From assembly GCF_029581275.1 (NCBI RefSeq), contig NZ_CP120742.1:2144501-2208500 (forward strand): 64,000 nucleotides of DNA, written 5' to 3'. The position numbers were made by a program, and so were the translations under genes. Of this stretch, positions 35,729-43,194 are shown one piece after another. Numbering within the stretch: the first letter of the stretch is position 1; each line of letters begins with the position of its first letter. Origin of the DNA: Micromonospora sp. WMMD1155. GTDB taxonomy: Bacteria > Actinomycetota > Actinomycetes > Mycobacteriales > Micromonosporaceae. The notes beneath the pieces were generated by a model. The model was given only the letters and a program-made list of their open reading frames with translations. It ran no database searches and had not been told where the DNA came from.

Positions 35729-36579
35729 CTCTGCCGTCGGGTGCGGCCCAGCCGTAGCGCGGCGGGCCGGCGGGCCTCGATCTCGAAGCCGCAGGCCAGC
35801 AGTAGGTCGATGCCGGCGTCCTCGGCAAGCGCGGCGGCGTCCTCGACACCCGCCGCGCGCATGTCGGTGAGCAGAGCCGTGACCAGCCGACGTCCGAGCC
35901 CCAGCCGTCGGTACCGGGGATCGACCAGCACACCGTCGAGCACCATCTCCCGCTCCGCCATACCGGGGTGCCACTCCCCTCGCTCAAGGTGGGGACTCCG
36001 CTCATGCGCCCGCAGTTCGCCGACCGACTGCCCGTCGGGCAACTCGGCGACGTACCGCCAGCAGGCGGCCGGCAGATCGCCCACGAGACGGCGAACCTGG
36101 ACCGCCCGACGGACCTCAGCGCCCCACCGCCGGTTGTCCCGGTAACGCCGGTTCAGTTCGTACGCGGCCGGTGGCAGCGGAAGTGGGTATCGCTCGGGCG
36201 GCAACCGGTACCACTCCGCCCACCAGGCACCCGGCCAGTCCCGAGGCTCGTAGACCGGCCAGACGTCCAGGTGAGCCGGGTAGCGCCGCCCGGCATCGTC
36301 CCGCATGTCGTCGTGCGGAACAGGGGTCGGGTCGGTGATGACGGGGGTCGCCGGCACACCGACGGCCAGCTCCCCACCCGCCGCCCGGACGAGACGCTCC
36401 ACCGTCCGGAACCGGGGATCGACCGCGCGCCCCGACTCGATCCGAGCCAGCGTCGGCTGCGGCACTCCGGACTTTTCGGCCAACTCCCGCTGACTGAGGT
36501 CGGCGCGACGGCGCAGAGCTCGCAGAGCCCGGCCGAGATCGGTTTCGCCGGCTTCTCCCGTGCGGTCGGCCTCGGTCAC
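35719..36579 (-). CDS. XRE-type HTH regulator fused to GNAT acetyltransferase domain
   Basis: This 286-residue protein has an XRE/Cro helix-turn-helix (about residues 10-70, RADLSQRELAEKSGVPQPTL then ARIESGRAVDP), a middle region with many aromatic and proline residues, and a C-terminal GNAT-like part (about 185-280, VLVDPRYRRLGLGRRLVTAL, the acetyl-CoA pyrophosphate loop). The GTG at 36579 is preferred because AGGGA precedes it; the longer upstream frame runs through repeats. It is convergent with mqnB, overlapping by 10 bp. It may sense acyl-CoA or modify a target, but nothing identifies either. Confidence 0.8.
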   Translation of the reverse strand: MTEADRTGEAGETDLGRALRALRRRADLSQRELAEKSGVPQPTLARIESGRAVDPRFRTVERLVRAAGGELAVGVPATPVITDPTPVPHDDMRDDAGRRYPAHLDVWPVYEPRDWPGAWWAEWYRLPPERYPLPLPPAAYELNRRYRDNRRWGAEVRRAVQVRRLVGDLPAACWRYVAELPDGQSVGELRAHERSPHLERGEWHPGMAEREMVLDGVLVDPRYRRLGLGRRLVTALLTDMRAAGVEDAAALAEDAGIDLLLACGFEIEARRPAALRLGRTRRQSYG

Positions 36580-36685
36580 AGGTCGATGTTCCCTGGCGGT
36601 CACCTGGCTATCAACAGCCACGCCAGAGCTGTGGATAACCCTGTGGAAAAGCTCCCGAGCCGGTGGACGGTCACTCCGCAGGCCC

Positions 36686-36712
36686 TTTGGAGCTGAATCG
36701 TTTACGACATCA
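36686..36712 (+). repeat. Dispersed palindromic motif, copy B
   Basis: tttggagctgaatcgtttac followed by gacatca has the left arm (TTTGGAGCTGA) and core of the consensus; the right arm is lost. Confidence 0.75.
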
Positions 36713-36825
36713 CTGCGCCGACTCATCCCCATGACCGCGCTGCCCCAAGACCGCACAACCTGACCGCGGCCAGCGGCACCGCCCTGCACGACGCACCGCG
36801 GACGGCGCCGCACACGCGAGACGCG

Positions 36826-37012
36826 CACGAGCAAGACGCGACACGAGCGAGACGCGCACGAGCAAGACGCGACACGAGCAAGACGCGAGGCGCACCGCCC
36901 GACCGGGTCGGACCGGGCGCCGTTGGCCGGGAAGGACGCACACGGGAGCAAGACGCGCACGAGCATGACGAGGCACGAGCAAGATACGCACGAGCAAGAT
37001 GCCGCACGAACG
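36826..37012. repeat. Degenerate short-unit array (unit like gcacgagcaagac)
   Basis: Variants of acgagcaagacgc recur many times with irregular spacing between the two palindromic motif copies. Translations are Arg/Ser/Cys-rich nonsense, so the array is non-coding. Confidence 0.75.
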
Positions 37013-37102
37013 AGATGCGGTCCGATCCGGCCCGGCGCGGCCGCAGTGCGGCACCGGCGAGGCGCATCCGGCGCGGCATTCTCCGGAGCAGCCCCTCCCG
37101 GT

Positions 37103-37132
37103 GCGATTCGCTTACGACATCAGCTCCAAAGG
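37103..37132 (+). repeat. Dispersed palindromic motif, copy C
   Basis: gcgattcgcttacgacatca followed by gctccaaagg has the core and right arm (TCAGCTCCAAAG). Together with copy B it shows the full element would be a palindrome. Confidence 0.75.
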
Positions 37133-37182
37133 AAGCCCGAGGCATGTGCCCAGCTGGCCTGGTCGACCGTCTTCGCCGCCGA

Positions 37183-37275
37183 CCAGACCAGACCGGGCCG
37201 GACCGGGCCGGACCGGACCGGGCCGGGCCGGGCCGGACCGGACCGGACCGGACCGGGCCGGGCCGGGCGGAGCCG
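37183..37275. repeat. 5-bp tandem repeat (GACCG/GGCCG)
   Basis: About 17 units of CCGGA or CCGGG follow one another 75 to 170 bp upstream of the mqnD start. Unit number could vary by slippage and alter promoter spacing. Confidence 0.85.
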
Positions 37276-37350
37276 AGCCGAGCCCTTCAGTCCGTCACGG
37301 ATCACAGTGGCCGGGGTGGGCGCGGGCCAGGAGACGGGGGCAGGGCTAAC

Positions 37351-38190
37351 GTGAGGGACGTGGCGCTCTCCCTGGCGATCTCGCCCTGCCCCAACGACAC
37401 GTTCGTCTTCCACGCGCTGGTGCACGGTCGGGTCCCCGGTGCACCGCCGGTCGAGGTGACGTACGCGGACGTGGACGTGACCAACACGGCGGCCGAGCGG
37501 GGCGCCTTCGACCTGGTCAAGGTGAGCTTCGCGGCGCTGCCCTGGCTGCTCGACGACTACCACCTGCTGCCCTGCGGTGGCGCGCTCGGCCGGGGCTGTG
37601 GCCCGCTGGTGCTCACCAGGGGCGACCGCACCGACCTGACCGGCGCCACGGTCGCGGTGCCGGGCGATCGGACCACCGCGTACCTGCTGTTCCGGCTCTG
37701 GTCGGCCGGGCAGCCGCCGGCCCGGATCGAGGTGGTCCCGTTCCACGAGATCATGCCGGGCGTCGCGGCCGGCCGCTACGACGCCGGGTTGGTCATCCAC
37801 GAGGCCCGGTTCACCTACCACCGGCACGGTCTGAGCGCGCTCGTCGACCTCGGCGAGTGGTGGGAGGCCGACACCGGCCTGCCCATTCCACTCGGTGCGA
37901 TCCTGGCCCGACGCGGCGCCGTCGATCCGGAGGCCGCGGCAGGCTGGATCCGCGAGTCCGTCCGGCAGGCGTGGGCAGACCCGGCCGCCAGCCGGGAGTA
38001 CGTGTTGGCGCACGCCCAGGAGATGGAACTCGACGTGGTGGACCGGCACATCGGCCTCTACGTCAACGAGTTCACCGCGGACCTGGGAGAGGCCGGTTTC
38101 GCCGCGGTGGCGGCACTGCTCGACCGGGCCGCCACCGCCGGCCTGGTGCCTCAGACCTCCAGCTCGCGCGCCACCGCGTGGACCAGCTGA
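37351..38190 (+). CDS. mqnD: 1,4-dihydroxy-6-naphthoate synthase
   Basis: This 279-residue protein matches MqnD, with ISPCPNDTFVFHALVHGRV, ADVDVTNTAAERGAFDLVKV and VIHEARFTYHRHGL. It catalyses the last dedicated step that forms dihydroxynaphthoate in the futalosine menaquinone route, in the cytoplasm. The GTG at 37351 is chosen from the family start and an upstream GCAGGG; the long upstream frame is repeat sequence. Its last 40 bases overlap the cold-shock gene on the other strand. Confidence 0.93.
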   Translation: MRDVALSLAISPCPNDTFVFHALVHGRVPGAPPVEVTYADVDVTNTAAERGAFDLVKVSFAALPWLLDDYHLLPCGGALGRGCGPLVLTRGDRTDLTGATVAVPGDRTTAYLLFRLWSAGQPPARIEVVPFHEIMPGVAAGRYDAGLVIHEARFTYHRHGLSALVDLGEWWEADTGLPIPLGAILARRGAVDPEAAAGWIRESVRQAWADPAASREYVLAHAQEMELDVVDRHIGLYVNEFTADLGEAGFAAVAALLDRAATAGLVPQTSSSRATAWTS

Positions 38191-38537
38191 GCGATCTTCT
38201 GCGCGGTCTTCTTGTCCGGGTACCGGCCCCGGCGCAGGTCGGGCTGGACCTTGGCCTCCAGCACCTTGATCATGTCTTCGACCAGGCCGTGCAACTCCTC
38301 GGCCGGTCGACGGCGCAACTCCGCCATCGACGGCGGCGCGTCCAGCAGCTTGACTCCCATGGCCTGCGCGCCCCGACGGCTGTCCACCACGCTGAAGTCG
38401 ACCCGTTGGCCACCCTTGAGGTCGGTGACACCCGCCGGCAACGCCCCCTTGGGCAGGAACACGTCCCCGCCCTCGTCACTCGTGACGAAGCCGTATCCCT
38501 TGGCCGTGTCGTACCACTTCACTCGACCCGTAGGCAC
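38151..38537 (-). CDS. Cold-shock domain protein with C-terminal helical extension
   Basis: This 128-residue protein starts with a cold-shock domain (about 1-68) carrying RNP1 KGYGFVTSDEGGDVFLP and RNP2 residues. A basic, Leu/Arg-rich helical tail of about 60 residues follows, ending in VARELEV. The tail makes it about twice the size of a normal Csp (about 67 residues) and suggests an additional protein or RNA contact. It binds single-stranded RNA or DNA. Its end overlaps mqnD by 40 bp on the opposite strand. Confidence 0.9.
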   Translation of the reverse strand: MPTGRVKWYDTAKGYGFVTSDEGGDVFLPKGALPAGVTDLKGGQRVDFSVVDSRRGAQAMGVKLLDAPPSMAELRRRPAEELHGLVEDMIKVLEAKVQPDLRRGRYPDKKTAQKIAQLVHAVARELEV

Positions 38538-38564
38538 CTGAAAACCCCTGCTTCACTTGAGCCG

Positions 38565-39188
38565 CTACTGCTCCAAGGCTAGCTGGATCATGCCGTCGAG
38601 TGCCGCTGGGAATTCGGTGAGCCGATCCAGCACCAGTTCCGCCCCGGCCGAGCGCAGCTCATCCCGCGAGCACGGACCGCTCGCGACCCCGATCCCGGGC
38701 ACCCCGGCCGCTGCCGCCGCCACCATGTCCGCGACATGGTCACCGACGTAGTGGGTGGCGCCGTGCTCGCGGAGGGCGATCGCCTTCTGCTCGGCGAACA
38801 GGTCGCCGGCCAACTCGTCGACCTCGAGACCGAGGTGGTCCAGGTGCAACCGGGCCAGCCGGCCGATCTTGGACGTGACGACCAGCACCCGCCCACCCCG
38901 CGCACGGATCGCGTCGATGGACTCCCGCGCGCCGGGCAGCAGGAGCGTCGGGGTGATCGCGTACGCCGGATACAGCTCGCGGTACACGAGCACGGCCGAC
39001 TCGACCTGCTCCGGTGGGAACCAGTGCGCGATCTCGGTACGCAGCGGCGGCCCGAGGCGGGACACCGCCAGCTCGGCGTCGATCGGCACGCCGGTCTTCG
39101 CGGTCAGCGCGCGGTACGCCGCAGCGATGCCGGGGCGGGAGTCGACCAGGGTCATGTCGAGATCGAATCCGACGGTCAGTGCGGGCAT
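38565..39188 (-). CDS. HAD family phosphatase
   Basis: This 207-residue protein has HAD motif I FDLDMTLVDS, a helical cap (residues about 20-90), motif II in VLVVTSKIG and the later YVGDHVADM acidic motif. It resembles phosphoglycolate phosphatase-type Gph enzymes, but the substrate is unproven. The ATG at 39188 begins the domain at once; the upstream extension is low-complexity Arg/Ala-rich and rejected. It lies 27 bp upstream of the cold-shock gene on the same strand. Confidence 0.86.
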   Translation of the reverse strand: MPALTVGFDLDMTLVDSRPGIAAAYRALTAKTGVPIDAELAVSRLGPPLRTEIAHWFPPEQVESAVLVYRELYPAYAITPTLLLPGARESIDAIRARGGRVLVVTSKIGRLARLHLDHLGLEVDELAGDLFAEQKAIALREHGATHYVGDHVADMVAAAAAGVPGIGVASGPCSRDELRSAGAELVLDRLTEFPAALDGMIQLALEQ

Positions 39189-39271
39189 GCCGAAAACGTA
39201 CCCGGCGACTCCCGTCCGGCCGAACGTCCGAGGGGCGCGGAAGCCCGCTGCCGGGCTAGCGTGGAAAGACG

Positions 39272-41758
39272 ATGACCACCTCACTCGCCGACCACCTGCG
39301 GTCGCTGCCCGACGATTCCCTGGCCGCCCTGCTCCAGCTGCGGCCCGATCTCGTCGTGCCCGTGCCGGCCGACGTCTCCGCCCTGGCCATCCGGGCCCAG
39401 TCCCGCGTCTCGGTGGCACGTGCGCTGGACGGGCTGGACCAGTTCACCCTTCAGATCCTCGACGCCGCCCGCCTCACCCGGAGCCCGGACGACGGCACCA
39501 CGGCCACCGACGCCGTCCTGGCCATGGCGACCTCCGGGCCGCACCCGCCGGCTCCGACGGCCGTCCGGGCCGCCGTGGGGCGGTTGCGTGCGCTTTTTCT
39601 GCTGTACGGCCCGGAGCACGCGCTGGAGGTGGTGCCCGCCGTCGACGAAGTCGCCCCGTACCCCGCTGGGCTCGGCCGACCGGCCGCGGAGCTGGACCCG
39701 CGCACGGCCGCGCTCTGCGCGGACCCGGCGAAACTGCGCCGGACGCTGCTCGCCGCCCCGCCCTCGGCCCGGGCGGTCCTGGACCGCCTGGCTGCCGGCC
39801 CTCCGGTGGGCAGTGTGCCCCCGGGGGCGTTGCAGGCGCCCCCGATCGGTGCGCAGGACCCGGTGCTCTCCGACCCGACGAACGGTGGCGCCCCAGCAGG
39901 CTCCCCGGTGCGGTGGCTCGTGGACAACCGGCTGCTGGTCCCCGTGACGACCGGCTCGTCGACGGCCGGCGGCACGGTGGAGTTGCCCCGCGAGGTCGGC
40001 CTGCTGCTGCGCCGCGACAGTGGCCCCCTCGGGCCCCTGCGGACCAGCCCACCGGCGGTCGCCGGGGCGCCGCGTGAACCGAAGGCCGTCGACTCGGCCG
40101 GGGCCGGGCAGACGATGGAGGTAGTCCGGAACACCGAAGGGCTGCTGGAGCAGCTCGCCGACGAACCCGCGCCGGTGCTGCGCTCGGGCGGCATCGGCGT
40201 ACGGGACCTGCGGCGGTTGGCGCGTACCGGCGCGCTGGACGAACCGACGACGGCGCTGCTGCTGGAGGTGGCGTATGCGGCGGGGCTCCTCGGCGAGTTG
40301 GAGATGCCGGGCGCGGCGACCGGCCGGTACGGGGCCGATCAGCAGGTGCTGCCGACCGGCGGGTACGAGGTGTGGCGGGCCGCCTCACTGGCCCAACGCT
40401 GGGAGCAGTTGGCCCGAGCCTGGTTGACGATGACGCGGCAGGTGGGGCTGGTCGGCCGCCGGGACGACCGGGACCGGCCGATCACCGCGCTCTCCTCCGA
40501 GGCCGAACGGGCCAGTGTCCCCGGCGTCCGGCGAGCCGTGCTCGGCGTGCTCGCCGATCTGGAGCCGGCGACCGCCCCCACCTCCGACGAGGTGCAGGCG
40601 CTGCTCGACTGGCGGGCACCCCGACGCAGCCGGGGTCGGGACGCCGCCCACCGGGAGGTGCTGGCCGAGGCCGCGCAGCTGGGCGTCACGGGGCTGGGGG
40701 CACTCACCTCCTACGGTCGGCTGCTGCTGGGTGACCTGACGTCGACCGACGAGCGGGGCGGCGAGGACCCGCTGGGTGTGCACGCGGACGTCGAGAGCGG
40801 TGACCCGTCCAGTGCCGCCCGGGCATTGGACGCGCTGCTGCCCGCACCGGTCGACCACTTCCTGGTGCAGGCCGACCTGACCGTGGTGGTGCCCGGCCCA
40901 CCCGAACCGGCGCTCGCCGCCGAGTTGGATGCGATGACCGAACTCGAATCCGCCGGCGGGGCCAGCGTGCACCGGGTGACCACGGCGAGCGTGCGACGCG
41001 CGCTGGATTCCGGCTACACGGCCGACGACCTGCACGACGTGTTCCGACGGCGGTCCCGCACCCCGGTTCCGCAGGGTCTCACCTACCTGGTCGACGACGT
41101 GGCCCGTAAGCACGGCGGGCTGCGGGTGGGCCTGGCCGGGGCGTACCTGCGCAGCGACGACGAGGCGCTGCTCAGTGAGGTGTTGGCGGACCGCAGGTTG
41201 GAGTCGTTGGCGCTGCGTCGGCTCGCGCCGACGGTCCTGTGCACGCAGTACCAGGTGGGTCGGCTGTTGAGTGCGCTGCGCGACGCCGGGTACGCCCCGG
41301 TGCAGGAGGACGGCAGCGGCAGCACCGTGCTGGCCCGGCCGCGGATCCGACGGGCTCCGGCTCGGGTGTCGGTGACCACTCGGACACTCGACCCGTTGGC
41401 CACCCCGAAGCTGCCGATGCCCCGGCTGCTCGGTGTGGTGGAGCACATCCGACGGGGTGAGGCGGCGGCGCGGGCGGCCCGACGGGCACCGGCGGTGGTG
41501 CGTGGTGGTGCGGCGGGGCTGGGCGGCGGCCCGGTGCCTGCGCACACGCACAGCGAGGCCCTGGCGGTGCTCCAGCAGGCGGTACGGGACAAGGCGCTGG
41601 TCTGGGTCGGTTATGTCGACGCACACGGGGCGACCGCGTCCCGCCTGGTCAAACCGGTTTCGATCGGTGCCGGCTACCTGCGCGCCGAGGACGAACGAAC
41701 CGAGATGCTGCACACGTTCGCGCTGCACCGGATCACCGCGGCGGTGCTGGCGGACTGA
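39272..41758 (+). CDS. XPB-associated protein (helicase C-terminal-like) with WYL-like C-terminus
   Basis: This 828-residue protein is of the type annotated as helicase-associated (Helicase_C_3/XPB-Ssl2-like) in actinobacteria. I see no Walker A or DEAD box, so it is not itself an ATPase. The final 70 residues (ALVWVGYVDAHGATASRLV, then a Gly/Tyr strand and HTFALHRITA) have the pattern of a WYL sensor domain. The XPB helicase gene (43195) lies 1.4 kb downstream on the same strand, so the two may act together in DNA repair. The ATG at 39272 is used. The WYL assignment is by eye. Confidence 0.8.
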   Translation: MTTSLADHLRSLPDDSLAALLQLRPDLVVPVPADVSALAIRAQSRVSVARALDGLDQFTLQILDAARLTRSPDDGTTATDAVLAMATSGPHPPAPTAVRAAVGRLRALFLLYGPEHALEVVPAVDEVAPYPAGLGRPAAELDPRTAALCADPAKLRRTLLAAPPSARAVLDRLAAGPPVGSVPPGALQAPPIGAQDPVLSDPTNGGAPAGSPVRWLVDNRLLVPVTTGSSTAGGTVELPREVGLLLRRDSGPLGPLRTSPPAVAGAPREPKAVDSAGAGQTMEVVRNTEGLLEQLADEPAPVLRSGGIGVRDLRRLARTGALDEPTTALLLEVAYAAGLLGELEMPGAATGRYGADQQVLPTGGYEVWRAASLAQRWEQLARAWLTMTRQVGLVGRRDDRDRPITALSSEAERASVPGVRRAVLGVLADLEPATAPTSDEVQALLDWRAPRRSRGRDAAHREVLAEAAQLGVTGLGALTSYGRLLLGDLTSTDERGGEDPLGVHADVESGDPSSAARALDALLPAPVDHFLVQADLTVVVPGPPEPALAAELDAMTELESAGGASVHRVTTASVRRALDSGYTADDLHDVFRRRSRTPVPQGLTYLVDDVARKHGGLRVGLAGAYLRSDDEALLSEVLADRRLESLALRRLAPTVLCTQYQVGRLLSALRDAGYAPVQEDGSGSTVLARPRIRRAPARVSVTTRTLDPLATPKLPMPRLLGVVEHIRRGEAAARAARRAPAVVRGGAAGLGGGPVPAHTHSEALAVLQQAVRDKALVWVGYVDAHGATASRLVKPVSIGAGYLRAEDERTEMLHTFALHRITAAVLAD

Positions 41759-41805
41759 CCGGCTCGGACCCGATCGACCGGCAGCGCCACCGCGGGCGCT
41801 GTCGG

Positions 41806-42048
41806 TCAGCGGCGGTTACGGCTGCGGCGTACGGTACCGACCACCGAGATGATCAGAAGTAGTGCGAAGCCGGCGCCGGCGGACTCCCCGACCGAGTCGA
41901 CGAAGCCCTGCCGCAGCACCAGCCAGCCGAAGAGGAACCACCCGACGAGGAGTGCCGCCGCGACGGCGTACGCGATCACCGTCGCCCTGGACACCTCGTC
42001 GGGTGGTGCCTGTTCGTGTTCCGCGATCACGTCACGGTCGACCGTCAT
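41806..42048 (-). CDS. Small membrane protein
   Basis: I do not recognise this 80-residue protein. It has an acidic N-terminus, two membrane helices (about 25-45 and 56-70) and a basic Arg/Asn tail (VRRSRNRR) that would lie in the cytoplasm. It sits between the XPB-associated gene (convergent) and the L,D-transpeptidase gene (same strand). Confidence 0.6.
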   Translation of the reverse strand: MTVDRDVIAEHEQAPPDEVSRATVIAYAVAAALLVGWFLFGWLVLRQGFVDSVGESAGAGFALLLIISVVGTVRRSRNRR

Positions 42049-42112
42049 ACCCAGCCTCCCCGCCCGGTCCGGCCCTGGACTCCCAGGGTGACACTCGTTG
42101 GACCGGTCGGAC

Positions 42113-42127
42113 AGGGGTTGAACCCCC
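42113..42127 (-). terminator. Short hairpin after L,D-transpeptidase gene
   Basis: ggggtt-g-aacccc forms a small stem 18 bp past the transpeptidase stop codon; a second one (ccctgg-actc-ccaggg) lies near 42073. These are weak terminator candidates. Confidence 0.4.
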
Positions 42128-42144
42128 GATTCGCCGCCGTGTCG

Positions 42145-43023
42145 TCAGGTGCCGGGGCGTCGACCGATCAGCACCACCCGCGTGCCGACCTTGCCCAGCT
42201 CCCACATCCGGACCGCGTCGACGTGCAGGAGGTTGACGCAGCCGTGCGAGCCGATCGACTTGTCGTGCAGGTAGGTGGTGGTCTCGTGGAAGCCCATTCC
42301 CTGGGTGAAGTGCTGCCAGTAGGGCAGCCACACCTCGTACGGGTCGGACCACTCCTTGGGATTGCGGAAGTTGACCGTGAACGTGCCGGACGGGGTGCGG
42401 TAGCCGGACATTCCGGTGCGGGTCACCGTCGGCTCCATGATCACCTTGCCGCCCCGGACCGCCCAGACGGTCTGCCGGGTCAGGTCGACACAGAACGTGG
42501 TGCCCGTGCCCGCCTTGCAGCGGCTGGGATCGGTGGTGGCGAGGCGCTGGGCCACGTCGAGGGTGGTCGGTCCGGCGCGACCCTCGACGGGGCGAATGCC
42601 GTACCTCTTCTGGAACTTCTTGATGGCGGCGCAGTCGGCGGCGGACTGCCGGCCGTCCACGCTGACCGCCCCGAACCCGCCCAACCGGGCCAGGTGTGTC
42701 TCCACCGCGCGCTGGTGTTGGCCCTGTGGGCAGCCGGCGACGGTCGGCGTACCCCTGCTGGGGGTTGGTCCGGGTGTGGCACTGCGGGTGGGTTTCGGCT
42801 TGGGCTTGGGTGTGGCGGAGGTGGGTGCGGCCGGCGGCGGCCGGTCGCGCTGGTCCGGCCCGGGCGTGCCGCTCGCCCCCGTTGCCTGTTCCGCCGCACC
42901 GGCTGGGGCGGCTCCCCCGCCACCACTCCCACCGGACTGCGGATCGAACGTGCACGCACCGGAACCGACCAGCACGACCACCAGCAGGGCGACCAGCCGG
43001 GAAGTGTTCACGACACGCTTCAT
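42145..43023 (-). CDS. L,D-transpeptidase lipoprotein with peptidoglycan-binding domain
   Basis: This 292-residue lipoprotein has a signal peptide ending in lipobox VGSGAC (lipidated C24), a Pro/Ala-rich linker, a peptidoglycan-binding-1-like domain (about 85-150) and a YkuD catalytic domain (about 165-290). The active-site cysteine is in SHGCVNLL near residue 262, and the invariant histidine is just before it. It would form 3-3 cross-links in the wall outside the membrane. Length and domain order are normal for actinobacterial Ldt proteins. Confidence 0.93.
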   Translation of the reverse strand: MKRVVNTSRLVALLVVVLVGSGACTFDPQSGGSGGGGAAPAGAAEQATGASGTPGPDQRDRPPPAAPTSATPKPKPKPTRSATPGPTPSRGTPTVAGCPQGQHQRAVETHLARLGGFGAVSVDGRQSAADCAAIKKFQKRYGIRPVEGRAGPTTLDVAQRLATTDPSRCKAGTGTTFCVDLTRQTVWAVRGGKVIMEPTVTRTGMSGYRTPSGTFTVNFRNPKEWSDPYEVWLPYWQHFTQGMGFHETTTYLHDKSIGSHGCVNLLHVDAVRMWELGKVGTRVVLIGRRPGT

Positions 43024-43194
43024 GGCACCTCCCCGGAGAATCGTCCCTTTGCTAGACGTTCGTGAGTGCCGTCACGGTTGCACCCGGTGAGCATCTTTCT
43101 TCGGGCATCCCGCCGCGTGCAACACTGGATGGTCGGCCAGCTGCGGGTATGCGACCCGCCCGAGCCGAAGATCGACCGAGGAGAGGACGCTGGC

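Larger units (their letters stand above)
36580..37350. other. 771-bp repeat-rich intergenic region upstream of mqnD
   Basis: No gene is supported. It holds two copies of the dispersed palindromic motif (36686-36712 and 37103-37132) flanking a degenerate array of about 12-bp units, then a 5-bp tandem repeat. The long open frame into mqnD is low-complexity and is not thought to be translated. Confidence 0.7.

Noticed and set aside
36826..37012. CRISPR-like array
   Set aside because: The units are about 12 bp, degenerate and irregular, with no repeat-spacer alternation and no cas genes nearby.
37015..37350. 112-codon N-terminal extension of mqnD
   Set aside because: The extension translates the 5-bp repeat into Gly/Pro/Asp/Arg periodic sequence, and the MqnD family starts at 37351.
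42113..42135. Possible tRNA T-arm (ggggttgaacccccgattcg)
   Set aside because: No acceptor, D or anticodon arm can be built around it; it is better read as a small terminator hairpin.
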